64,000 nt of DNA from Rachycentron canadum (Eukaryota; Chordata; Actinopteri; Carangiformes; Rachycentridae), in assembly GCA_038496675.1 (NCBI GenBank), contig CM076659.1:3012754-3076753 (forward strand). The letters run 5' to 3'. Every line of letters begins with the position of its first letter. Positions within the stretch are counted from its first letter, which is position 1. Below the pieces are notes generated by a model. The model saw only the letters and a list, made by a program, of their open reading frames with translations. It was not told the origin of the DNA and ran no database searches. This document shows, piece after piece, positions 50,001-60,600 of the stretch. Made by a program: the position numbers and the translations under genes.

Positions 50001-51786
50001 TTTAGTAATGTCCTCTGAATAATTGCTGGTTTACCTTCGTAGCACAATGCTACATCTTAAAATGAAGTGGTTGCACCAGCACTAGCAGGAGCTTGAAAAT
50101 GATTCAAGTGGTTTGTGGTCATTCCTGTCTAATCCCATCTTGTACATTGTAACACACATTTGATATTTAGCTGAACGGCGACATGATCCATTTGTTCATT
50201 GGTTGCCGCCAATGAAAAGGACAAAGAGACAATTTTTAGCTTCACACTAAGAGCTTAACAAATGCCCACATTTTACCAGCTTGGGCCCAAATGCAAAACC
50301 AACCAACAGACCAACGTTGACCATAATGGCTCTCCCTTGTGCCAAGAGATATCACTAAATATATCTTGTTGGTAACAGTGGAGACTGAGTATGTTTGGGA
50401 GAAGGTCTGTTTCAGCCGCAAACTAAGATGCCAAAAATTTTTTACCCAAGAACATGATAAAATGCCACATTTGTGCAGAATGAAACATTTCATTTTAGTT
50501 GCATATTTCATGGCAACACCCCAAAATTACAGTAATGAAGAGGCCAGATAGAAGCTCCTGCTCTTCAATACTAAGACTCTTACTTGAGATTAGGGAACGA
50601 TGAGGAGCTTTGCAGTGCATCACATGCCAAAACATCATCTCACATTTACTGTGAAAAGTCTAATCCATCATAGTGGTAGTTCCATGCTCATACAGTATAT
50701 GCTATTCAAAGAAAGAAGAAGACTTGAGAAGACTTGTGTCCAATACTCCAGGTTATCCAGAGTATAGAGAAAATATCAAATTCTTGTTTGGCTTTTTTGT
50801 GTTTTTTTTTTTTCTATGTGCAGTATTGCCCTCTTCGTGATACAGCTGACATTGCTCCTCTAATACATGTTTGCCTATATACATGCATGCATACTCCACA
50901 CAGCCTGGAGCTATAGCTGGAGCTAAGTGCTATAATTGCGAGCAAAACCACAGAGACGTGACACCATCTCACCAGAGAAGATAGGGGAAATAAAATAAGC
51001 CAACAGACTGAAAGATAAACACATAGGCCCAATACACACTAACAAGACACAGACATTGTGCTCACTCACATGCACGCTGATGAATTCAGCGGACTGCAGA
51101 CTGAGTAGCTAGAGGGTGCAAACTGTCCAGATGTTGCAGAAACTAGCCACTTCAGTGAGCCGAGTGTGTTGCCTGTAGAGCGGCTGTGATCTGTTGATGT
51201 GGCATTTGTCATTTCGGATAGCCACAACTGGAGCCGTGGTGGGCCTGCAGCTGATATAAAGTGACAGCAATGCAAGGCCGTCTTATCCATCACAGAAGAG
51301 TGGCCCACATTCACTGATTTCCAAATTACTATCCTATTTGCAGGCCCTACCCTCACTACCACCTCACCTTTCAACAGCTGATCTATGACGTGTCAGCAAA
51401 GCCAAACAAGGTGTCATCTTGCCAGGACAAACAGGCAACGAGAGACTTAAGGGCAGGTGGTAATCCTTCTCCAATGCTTCAACTGTGTGGTGTTGGAGAA
51501 TTAATTTTATTGTGCCCACGAGCCACTGTACAAGCTGTACTCCCAATCTCGTATTTTATTTTTATCAAATGCGAATTCGAACATCCTCTGTCCTATTATC
51601 TGTGCATTTGAACTGAGTATTAAAAAATACACAAATGTTTGGCCATTGGAAAAAGAAAAAAAAACACTGAGCGTTAGAAAGAGAGTCATCATTACCTGAC
51701 CTCAGGCTGGATCTGCTGGATTTTGCCAAAACAGGTGAGCAGAATATTTTAGAAAGTTTCACGCCATTTATTAACTTGTGTCCTAC

Positions 51787-52020
51787 CTTGCTGAGCTGAC
51801 TGGCTGGTGAGCCGCTGTTGTTGACAGTGTGGCATTTTAAGTTGAGCCACGATTCCCCCACGGCATCACGCTCTCTGCTCGCGCCCTTGTCAGTGTGGTA
51901 GTGGCTGTCAGGGAGGGGGGAGGGGGCAGATGAGGGAGGCCGCTGGAGTGCTGTGCAGGACAGACCGAGGAAGGATGACGGCCGGATCAGAAATGCTTCC
52001 AGAGCTATGTTAGCAGACAC
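51787..52020 (-). CDS. adgra1: Exon: middle of GAIN domain with variable loop, ADGRA-type receptor
   Basis: 234 bp, exactly 78 codons (local residues 233-310), phase 0 at both ends. The acceptor follows ccctcccccag and the donor is gtagga. The peptide opens V-S-A-N-I-A-L-E-A-F-L-I-R-P, then G-L-S-C-T-A-L-Q-R. Cys254 and Cys295 correspond to the cysteine pair seen in A2 and A3 on either side of a variable loop. That loop (about residues 259-290) is Pro/Ser-rich and charged, with no recognisable motif. An N-N-S sequon lies near residue 299. The exon ends A-S-Q-L-S-K. The intron that follows in transcription is about 47.5 kb, so this exon is the last before the gene's very large gap. Confidence 0.92.
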
Positions 52021-52374
52021 CTGGGGGAGGGAGGCCACAGATTAGGAGTGGGGGAGTGGGAAGAGTTGGAACAGAGGCGGACGAGAGGGCAGGGTGATTT
52101 TTATATTAGTCACTTAACAGATGCTGTTATACCAAGTGACAGCAGAGGGGAAAAATAGACGGAAGCGAGAAGAAACAAAGAAAGGAAGCAATTTATCTTT
52201 CTCTTGCCATAATTTAGCTATCTGCTCGAGCCAAATTTACTTCTCATTATTCCAAACCTCGAGAAAAAAAAAAGCTAAAGCTATGGAACATTTAGTCAGA
52301 TAATCAACCTCTGCCCTGGCTGACTGCGTTGTTGCTGTGAGTGTAGATGTTATTGTGTAGTGGTGCCACCATAC
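52021..52374 (-). other. 354-bp intron in the GAIN coding region
   Basis: A phase 0 GT-AG intron with a C-rich pyrimidine tract before the acceptor. No other feature seen. Confidence 0.88.
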
Positions 52375-52536
52375 CTTAGAAATGGCCTGATTGTCGCCAG
52401 TCAGTGCCAGGTCAGCGATGCGCTCCACACACTGGACAATGCGAGTGCACGCCCTGGCCTCGTTCTGGGCCATCCACAGAATATGCTCCTCCACTAGCAT
52501 CATGTTACTGGCTATGTCTGATATATAGTCCCCCAG
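52375..52536 (-). CDS. adgra1: Exon: GAIN subdomain A, second part, ADGRA-type receptor
   Basis: 162 bp, exactly 54 codons (local residues 179-232), phase 0 at both ends; acceptor tttctgcag, donor gtatgg. The peptide starts L-G-D-Y-I-S-D-I-A-S-N and continues through E-E-H-I-L-W-M-A-Q-N-E, R-A-C-T-R-I-V-Q-C-V-E-R-I and ends Q-A-I-S-K. The A-S-N, W-x-A-Q and C-x-R-I-V blocks are diagnostic for the GPR123/124/125 group. It combines the I-V-Q-C of A3 with the V-E-E-H and E-R-I of A2, and has its own Y-I-S-D and M-A-Q-N. This mosaic is the main reason for proposing the third paralog. It is predicted to form amphipathic helices of the GAIN domain outside the cell. Confidence 0.92.
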
Positions 52537-53447
52537 CTGCAGAAACACAAGGAGGCAGTATGTGAAATGGATGCACGTTCACATTTGCACAAACTGTACC
52601 TACAAAGCCCACACATACACACACACTCTCCAAGAGGCAGACTCATCATGCATATCAATCATATACGCAACAACAGGCGCATTTATAATCTCCAGTCAGA
52701 ACTATGAGGGAGGCAACGGTGGCTTCATTCATTATGGGGAGATTTAATTTAGATTAGCAGCTCCAATGGGGCATAATCACTTCCTTGACATGGCAGTTTG
52801 CTATTTACTTACTGTACTTCTCATTGTTGCTTCATTTGACTGTTCTTTATTGGATGAATGAGGGTGGTCTCACACCATCGTCTTGGGAATGATAAAACAC
52901 AAAGTATCTCCTCATAATATCTCCTCCAGGGTGACCTATGATGACTAATTGGACAAGTGAGAGCTAATATTGATTCTTTTCACTGACTAAGCTCAACACC
53001 CTTCCCCTCACACAACCTGACCTTCAGTGTTATGCAAAGCCCTGCGATTGCCTCTGGCCAAAGACAGAGGGGAAGTTCACTCAAGGTAAAAACACGGCTT
53101 GCTCAAGAAGAGATGTATCTTCATAACCATAATTGTCATTCGGGTCCATTGCCGCCATAGGCATCAGGAAAGCGTATGAGTTGAAAAGTTAAGCTGTCTG
53201 GAATCGATTAAAGGATTGAAGCTGGAACGACACTGTGTTACATGTTGTCTTCTTGGGCTCTCACTCAAGTGTCCTTTCCTGTCTGCTCAATTAGGGCTCT
53301 TAAGAAACCCTTGTTTCCTCAAGATGAGATTGTCAAAGGTTTCCTGATGAACCTCATCCTTTAAGATAAGAGCAAACTGTGGGCAAGCAAATGAATGAAA
53401 CTGTAAGAATGCACTATAATGTGAGTGGGAGTGGTATTCACTCTTAC
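52537..53447 (-). other. 911-bp intron in the GAIN coding region
   Basis: A phase 0 intron with donor gtaaga and acceptor tttctgcag. Apart from a short CA-rich stretch near 52610, I see nothing in it. Confidence 0.88.
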
Positions 53448-53597
53448 ATCTGCGTGCTTCTCAACCAGCCTTGTCAGTCTCTCCACCAGTTGTGTGACAA
53501 AGATGACATCAATGACGTCAGTGAAGTGCGCCGCCCTGCTGGTGAAGGCCACTAACTGCTGGCCTAAAGGCTGCGCGTTGGTGGTGTTTATAGTTAT
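53448..53597 (-). CDS. adgra1: Exon: GAIN subdomain A, first part, ADGRA-type receptor
   Basis: 150 bp, exactly 50 codons (local residues 129-178), phase 0 at both ends. The acceptor is preceded by a run of 15 T on the minus strand and ends attccag; the donor is gtaaga. The peptide starts I-T-I-N-T-T, a possible N-glycosylation site at Asn132, and contains a helical stretch F-T-D-V-I-D-V-I-F-V-T-Q-L-V-E-R. The D-V-I-F-V segment matches subfamily A3 closely, while the segment before it diverges from both A2 and A3. The exon ends L-V-E-K-H-A-D. In known structures this part of GAIN is a helix bundle. Because both ends are phase 0, skipping this exon would keep the frame. Confidence 0.9.
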
Positions 53598-54078
53598 CTG
53601 GAATGAAAAAAAAAAAAAAAGGATGATCACACAGGACATCAGCAGAGGCATAACATAACATTAAAGAGCTTTGACAACATGTAATAAATAATAAATTAAT
53701 GAATATTTCATGTCACGCATGTAGTTTTGTGAACATGATTCCTTTAATGTGGTATGAGAATCCCATGAGTAATGGGGAATGAAGTCAGCTTGTCGTCAGT
53801 CACTTTGGATTATGTATATAAAGGCATACATGCAGAGATCTGCAAATACCTGCAGGCTACAGACAATCAGTGGAGATGTTGGTTTCTGTATTCTACTAAT
53901 ATGAAGTTATTAAATCTTGTTGTTTGTCTTAGTAGGACAGCAAATATGTAAAAGTCAATGACGTCAAACATCATAGTAAACTTTCAAAATTAGATCTGAT
54001 TTAATGAATCAGTGAAAAACATTGTGGTTTAAGATGTGTGAATGAATCCAGACTGTTTTTTCAGCAGTGGAGTAATAC
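53598..54078 (-). other. 481-bp intron between HormR and GAIN exons
   Basis: A phase 0 intron with a gtatta donor and a 15-T tract before the acceptor. No other feature seen. Confidence 0.88.
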
Positions 54079-54298
54079 CTGAGTGAGCTCATGCAGCACG
54101 CGGGTCAGTTCGCTGGCATACGGGCACTGGGTGTAGTCCTCCTCAGCCCAGCGTCCAGCCCTGTCGCAGCGGCGCCACGCCTTCTTCTCCCTCTGGCTGG
54201 AGGGGTTATGGGCGCTGCCAGAGGGGTGGGGGGCAGAGCCAAATGTGGCAGGAGCGCAGGGCAGGAAAGCCAGGATCCCAGCGAGAGTCTTTGGCCAC
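54079..54298 (-). CDS. adgra1: Exon: hormone-receptor (HormR) domain, ADGRA-type receptor
   Basis: 220 bp, local residues 55-128. The acceptor follows catgtggcag and the first base completes Arg55. The peptide begins W-P-K-T-L-A-G-I, the classic start of the subfamily A HormR core, and has Cys69, Cys99 and Cys113. With Cys42 in the previous exon these make the four cysteines expected for two disulfides. The block K-A-W-R-R-C-D-R-A-G-R-W (93-105) and E-E-D-Y-T-Q-C-P-Y are strongly family-like. Residues 75-90 form a Ser/Pro/His-rich loop of variable sequence. The exon ends T-R-V-L-H-E-L-T-Q before the donor gtatta, which is a weaker 5' splice site than its neighbours. HormR sits between the Ig and GAIN domains and may contact ligands; no ligand can be inferred from the sequence. 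Base composition is clearly more GC-rich than the flanking introns. Confidence 0.92.
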
Positions 54299-57200
54299 CT
54301 GCCACATGAGACACCTCCAAATGATGAGGACTGAAGTAAATGTGAGAATCTACATTCACTGCACCAGATGGCAATTTCATACTCCCTGTACTTAGGAAAT
54401 TATTAATTTGCATATTTGATTTACAGCTAACTCTAATTATTTTTGCAGAAGACTGCCAGATTCAGATACTTGATTGTGAAACAATGTGCTGTGTTATTAA
54501 TGACTTCTGACTGAATTTACTTTATTTACCAACTTTATTAATCAGTTTTATTATCTTTCTTTAAATTTTTTTGCGAAATGGCAGAGGCAGTATGATGACA
54601 TCATCTGTGCCTGTGGACACAGCTTGAAGTTTACATATTCAACAGAAAGCCTTGTTACCAATTAGGAGAAGGTGGGATGGTGAAACACAACTGAAACGCA
54701 TCATGACCAACACTACAGCCTAGTCTGGATACCTCAACATCTGGGGCCAGATGCATAAAGATTAATGACACGTGTATTTATGACTAAAACTAAAAAATAG
54801 GCATTTTTTAAGTTTTTGTTATAAAGACATGCATTTCTGTTTTATAAATCTTACTCATTGAAAAATTGGGCATATTTGCACGAGCCTCATTTAATCTACC
54901 ATAATCAGTCATAAATGACTGAAGACACTCCCTAAATCCATCAATTTGCAGGAAAAAAAACCACTGCCGATAACTGAGAAAAGAGCAACATCAAACAACA
55001 AATTTCAGTGGAATAAGTTCAACTGTGAAGTCCTGTTTTACTGTTAACATCTTCATTGGGCTACAGAGGCCCTGAAACTGTGATTAGTAGATTTTATATA
55101 ACACTAACATAGTGTATAACTTTTCACAGAATGTGTCACAATAAATGAGGTTATAGTAATATTACTAAACAAAACAATTATGTTTAAGAATTTTTATAGT
55201 TTTTAGGATGTAAACAGTAAAGCTAATATTGATAATTAATTCAATGTACAATACTGATTCATGTGCAGGCAGTGGCGTACACATGGTTCTTGTGTGTATG
55301 CATCATTATACATCTGCCCCCATGTGCTTTGATGTTGGCCATTTTCTTTTTAATCTACCACTGGCAAGTCCCACAGCTCTATGAAAGTGCAGTACTGCTC
55401 TAATGTGCACACGCAAATGTTAGAGAATGATGTATATTTGAAGCAGAAACCTAGTAAGTAATTAGAAGTGTTGTTCACACGGCCATGCAAAGTTCAGTGA
55501 AGTCTCCTCTGAAGCAAGAAATGAGACTTTTTCAATAATGTCATCAAGTCCTGGCACTGGCCTACCAACCAACCTGTGATAGGGGCCGAGGTGAATCTAA
55601 AATTTTCATTTTATGGGTAATGCCTGTTAGTGTTTCAGTAAAATAAAGCTCATTTGAGTGTAAAAAGTCACCCAAACAATCACAGTCCACCACATTAGCC
55701 TCCATTTCCCTGGTAATAAAATGACTCCAGGTTTTATTTCTTGGTACAACAACACCAGATTACATGTCTTTTTTTTCTCTCTCTTTTTTTTTTGCAGCCT
55801 TAGGAAAGTGTTTTTAATTTATCTACAATCAGGAGAGAAACGTGTCTTGCGTGTTCAAGTTTTCTCCTTAATGCAACATTGAAATCCACCTGGAGAAGGT
55901 AAGCAGAAATAATGCTTAATGTGACAACACTTAACTTCATCTAAATGTAAATAAAGGAGCAGGAGGCTAGTGGTCTGCTCTGAGGGTAGAGGCCTTCCAT
56001 CCCTGTTCTCCACACCCCGTCCTCGTTTTTTTTTTCCTCCTCTTGCTCCATCCACATTGTTGCAGCAGCAGCAGCTACTTAGTAATAAATGGCGTTAATT
56101 TCACCTCCAACAAAAAAGCGGGCTCATTTTCCAGCCCATTACTTCAATGCTCCGGCAGAAACAAAGCCTGTGTGCTTGCTGCACTAGAGATAGGCTGTAA
56201 AATACAGTAGCTAGTCAGGAGAGTACACGACAACAGCGCGCACCCATGGGGCAGGGGGGGGTGGAGGATGTGACTGTGTGTGTAGAGCGGCAAGGTTTCA
56301 AGGTGGTCACAAGGAGTGGAGGACAGGGAAAAAGATGAATGATGGAGGACGTGGAGATGTGTGGTCTTTGCTCTTTTTTTTATGTGAATCCTCAGTCATA
56401 GGAATATGTGCTCTGCTTTTTTACAGTCTCACTGTAAAGCTGGACTACACAGTGCCGTAATGTTTTTCCAGAGTTTTTATATCACACGTCCAATTATTAT
56501 TAAAATATATGAACTGTTCAGGCTCCACTCTGTGGTTTCAGTTCTGGCCTTTCATTGTTAATGAGCCTGGTGCAATGCAGACGAGGTGTGGCAGGTTTTT
56601 CTCAGGTGGAACAAAGACCAGCACGAAGCCACCAAGAGCCAGACTTAAATATCTTGACTACACTGGACGTGGAGAGATAATAGCAGAGTGAGAGCTCTGA
56701 TTACAGTATTAATTTTATACAGTCGACTGTAATTGAGAATCAAATTATAATGTAAATATAAAGTAAAACTATTACTTAAAAACTGATTACTAGTCTATTA
56801 CCACTAATTACACATATTTAAAAAGGCAAACAAAGTAAACTTGAGGTTCAAGGCTATGATTATAACCTTAGTTATTTTTCTTACCTATCGAAAGAACACT
56901 TTTTGGAAAATACTCTTCTCTGATGTCTGTACAGATGTGAAGCTGCCACCAGGGGGCAATTATCTTATCCAAGCATGACTGGAAACAGCTAGCTGAAGCT
57001 CATCTTGTGCAACACTTAATCCTGGTATCCACACAATTCCTTTGTTCCCGAGCCCCTAAAACAGAGACTTAAGGAAACACTCCTGGACCTGATTTAGTTT
57101 GAAAGTTACACTAGTCTGGACTGGAAAATACCTTTAGAAACGACAACGCAAAAACCTGCCGCTCCTCCTTTACTGCAGTAAATGCCATATGGATGGCACC

Positions 57201-57460
57201 CAAAGGTAACACCAGCAATTTATTTAATTACTTGAAGCACTCACACTGTTGAGTCCATGGCCCAAAAACAAGAGACCAACGAGCACCCAAGAATCATTCA
57301 TTAATTGTAATTGAGGTATAAAAAAAAAAATAAAGCAAACAAGTACATATCCTAAAATTGAACTATTCCTTTTAGTCCTGATAGAGCTGACAGTATCTGA
57401 CCACACATGGTCGAGCTGATGTACTATGCATGAACACTGATGAACACTGACTTGACTCAC
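54299..57460 (-). other. 3.2-kb intron within the HormR domain
   Basis: A phase 2 intron that splits Arg55. It contains sequences resembling dispersed percomorph repeats, for example tctggggccagatgcataaa at 54741 and the stretch near 55270-55470, but I cannot give firm boundaries. No exon seen. Confidence 0.8.
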
Positions 57461-57625
57461 CTGAAGTCCCCCTTGTTGTTGGCGACTCTGTCCGTGGGGC
57501 AGTACGGCGCCGACGTCTCCAGAACAACTATCTCCATTTGCTTAGAAGTGTTGCCACGGGAACTGGTCACCAGGCACTCCCAGATGCCAGCAATGCCCAC
57601 GTCGATGTTAGAGAGGATGACCTCG
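57461..57625 (-). CDS. adgra1: Exon: end of Ig-like domain and start of HormR domain, ADGRA-type receptor
   Basis: Most upstream exon visible (165 bp, local residues 1-55). The acceptor is a pyrimidine-rich tract ending in ttcag; the donor is gtgagt. The first base completes a codon begun in an exon beyond the window, and the last two bases (ag) pair with the next exon to give Arg55. The peptide includes G-I-W-E-C (residues 13-17), the Trp-x-Cys of the last strands of an Ig domain, then S-R-G-N and the linker V-V-L-E-T-S-A-P-Y-C-P, which in subfamily A joins the Ig domain to HormR. Cys42 should be the first HormR cysteine. It ends R-V-A-N-N-K-G-D-F, nearly identical to the family. The partner Ig cysteine and strands A-E are not in the window. 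This part faces the outside of the cell. Confidence 0.92.
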
Positions 57626-60600
57626 CTGAAAGAGGAGTACGGAGGTGTAAAACAGAGTGTGCATCTATGTGTGTGTTGGCAAACTTGTTCCTGTGAGCAT
57701 CAATTGTCTTTAAAAGGTTTGTACAAGGTGCTGGATCAGGATGTGGCCTTAGGCTCAGGGTTGAATTTAGTTTTGGGATTAGGTTTGTGTTAGGACTTGA
57801 TTTTCAAATGGTTTGGATTACTTTTTGGATTAGTTTGAGGATTAAAGTTAGTCCAACAGCAAAGGGGTTAAGGTTGGGGCAGCATCTTAAGGATTCTGTG
57901 TGCGCATGTGTGTGCTTTACGAAATCTAATTTATTCAAGAGACCCTTGTGCATGTATGAGTATGCAGTGGCTTAAAATGTTGGCTGGGAGTTAAGATGAT
58001 CATTACTCATGCTTATCTTTCCTACTTTGTCACAGCGATTCCTATCTCAATGGAGAATGCCTGATTAAACAAAAGATGGTGAAACAGTGACAAAGAGCCA
58101 ATGCAGGCCATTTGCCAAGGCGACTAATCTTGAGGATTTTACTCCTTATGAAAAAAAGGAGTAAAGCCGGCAGAGATTGCTAAGCAACGGGCATTATCAC
58201 CATGGATATACTACCTCTGTGAGAAATGCCGACTGTTTAATTTCCAAATACAATCCAGTCGTAGTCAAATATACACTTTGCTTTGTGTGTACTGAAGAGG
58301 CTAATGCCTTTTTTGTGATTTAATTAAGCTGTGTGCGTTCATAATACAAGTCACAGTATACCACTGTATAAAGTTTTAAATGCAACTTAGGGAACAATGC
58401 TGCACAAATGGGTATGTGTGACAGTTGACATTAAAATGATAAGTGACAGGCTGGACAAGAAACTGAAATCTTCCAGAGTAAAGATGATTAGTGGCTGAGC
58501 GGCTCTGATGTGGAGAAGCTGTAATCCCAGAAAACGTTTCTCAGAGGATGTGAGAGAAATATTTATTCAGAAACATTAAATGCCTTCATTCTGACTCTCT
58601 CCCCCTCTCTCTCTCTCTCCCTCATTTATCCCTTTTGGTCTCAGTATTCTTACTACTAGTACAATGCATTTAGTCTTTCAGCTGAGCATGCACACAGTGG
58701 AAGGTAGTGGGACACCATCACAGGACTGACGCACAAACACATTCACACTTATTGGCCTTGAATTCAGTTTGTGTTGCGCCTCACCTGCATGTGCTTGGAG
58801 TGTGGTAACAAATCGGCACATCCAAACCCCTTGGACATGTAAATCCACACAGAAAGCGCCCAGTTGGACAAAAATGGCATATACTAGGACTAGAACTTCT
58901 TTCTCAACTCTCATTCAATAAATTTAAGTAGCTTTCACACCAGTAATTTGGATCATTTGTCAAGCACCAAAAAGAGTGTTGCTCACCCAATGTTTTAATG
59001 TTGGAAACAACACAAGAGGAATAAACATGAAGTGTTATGGACTGACAAATTCCTCATTGATCCAATCTGCTGTCTGCATCAAGAGAAAACATGTTGGGAT
59101 TAAATCCCAGAGACTGACAGCATGTCATCCTGCACTTAACTGCTTCTCAAGTGTATATTAATGTTCTCTTGTGCACAAAGACACCACAAAAAATAACTGA
59201 TTATGAGCATGACTATTACAGATGGCAACTAAACCCTGCGAACAAAGCTAAGATGATTTCTTCATTTATAAATCAGCTCTTCCAGTCACTGTAAAGGGGC
59301 TATTTGTAAGTTTCTTTACAGGAAAGGGTGGTTATTGCTGATGTAATAGAGAAAATTATTAATCAGTTCAAATAAATCAAAAGTAATTAAGATTAACTGA
59401 TAATGAGAATAATGATTAATTGCAGCCCAAGTTATAATTAATAATGACCAGGTAGAAAGACAAAACAGTTATTAGATTACCAGCAATTAGAGACTTTGAA
59501 AAGTCACAGACTGGAATATGGTTAAAAAATATATATATTATTATTTCATTAGTGTATCATTTAGTGCAGTATTTTACATCATTAATTGACTTAGCAGAAG
59601 TAAAAGAAATATGGGAACTATAGATGAATACAATTACAGAGGACAAGATATGGGAAGATTTATGTGCTGTTTCCATAAAGATATTGCTAATCAACTTAAT
59701 CAATAATAAACTAGGTTATTTTAAAGTGCAGCAATAATGTCAATGCTTGATAAAGACCCCTCAACACCTCTGTGCTAGAAGAAGTGTGGAATGATAGTGG
59801 ATTATTCTCATATTTTATGGGATTCTGACAGGACATAAAAGACGAGGTCAAACGAATAATGAACATTGCTATCCCACTGAGTTCAGAGTATTTTATTCTA
59901 AAGGGAGTTCCTGAAAAGGTAAACAACAAAGATCATGATAAACTGGATGAAAGTTAAAGAATGACTTGGTTTCGTTTTAACTCAAAGGTTAAAACGAGAA
60001 ACGGGGAACAAACAGCTGAGGTGTGAATGAAAACAGTGGATTAGATGTAAGGCCTCTCTCAGTATATGATACAAAGCACTAATGACCCTTCATAAAGAAT
60101 GCATAAATGACAGGTCATTAGTCAAATGTCAGTCTGGCGTGTCAAATGAGCTCTAATGACCCGAATCCACCAGCAAGGTAACACAGTAAGATACTTTAAC
60201 GTTTCCAAATCACAGCACATTGTGCTCTGGTGTGAATTCATCTTTGCTGCTCCACTGTTTGTTCAGAGAGGGAAGGCAAACAGAAATCAGAGCGTTCTCT
60301 GCACGAACAGACCTATGACTTTGCTCCAATGACTTTCTGTGGGCGAGTTATGAAAACGAATATAATAAGTCCTGATTTCATCTTCTGTGTTCCACTAAAG
60401 CTCTCTTTTCTGATTGCTTTTCTAAAAGGCCCTAAATCAGATTTGAACGCTTGACTGAGATGATGACATTCAGGGCTAGAGAGCAAACGTGTATGTGCGC
60501 ATGTGTAATTGTGTGTGCGAGACCGTCGGTGAATACATGTGAGGGTTTTTTACCTGTGCATAAGTATATTGTCAGTTGTCCAAAAAGCTCCTCTGGGCAT

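Larger units (their letters stand above)
4296..51786 (-). other. Giant intron (about 47.5 kb) within the GAIN coding sequence
   Basis: The intron lies between codons 310 and 311, phase 0. Its donor is gtagga and its acceptor follows a 14-T tract. It contains almost all recognised transposon remnants and microsatellites in the window, a second N-gap, and no exon I can support on either strand. Parts with no named feature (including 5.1-9.4, 9.6-13.2, 14.6-16.9, 17.3-19.0, 19.8-23.9, 25.0-28.9, 31.6-32.4, 36.7-39.4, 40.2-41.3, 41.9-43.5, 43.8-45.7 and 47.1-51.7 kb) look like ordinary AT-rich intron with scattered short repeats. Some AT-rich, homeodomain-motif-rich stretches could be conserved non-coding elements. 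Confidence 0.8.
3423..57625 (-). other. adgra1: Gene span of an ADGRA-type adhesion GPCR (central part, both ends outside the window)
   Basis: Seven minus-strand exons join into 450 codons without a stop or a phase conflict (visible lengths 165, 220, 150, 162, 234, 211 and 209 bp). Domain order is end of Ig-like domain, HormR, GAIN, GPS. This order is known for subfamily A adhesion GPCRs, which carry LRRs and an Ig domain before it and a 7TM domain after it. Paralog choice is inference from family sequences recalled, not searched: A2 and A3 share features such as R-V-L-Y after HormR, V-M-V-D before A-S-N, and W-L-A-Q-R-E, whereas this gene has R-V-L-H, Y-I-S-D and W-M-A-Q-N-E. It is about equally distant from both, so ADGRA1 fits best, but a divergent adgra2 or adgra3 duplicate is possible. 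ADGRA1 is mainly neural in mammals; A2 and A3 act in Wnt and planar-polarity signalling. The gene covers at least 54 kb, mostly one intron. Confidence 0.85.

Noticed and set aside
51565..52038. 157-residue frame taken as a single gene
   Set aside because: Only 51787-52020 is coding; the rest is intron read through the donor and past the acceptor.
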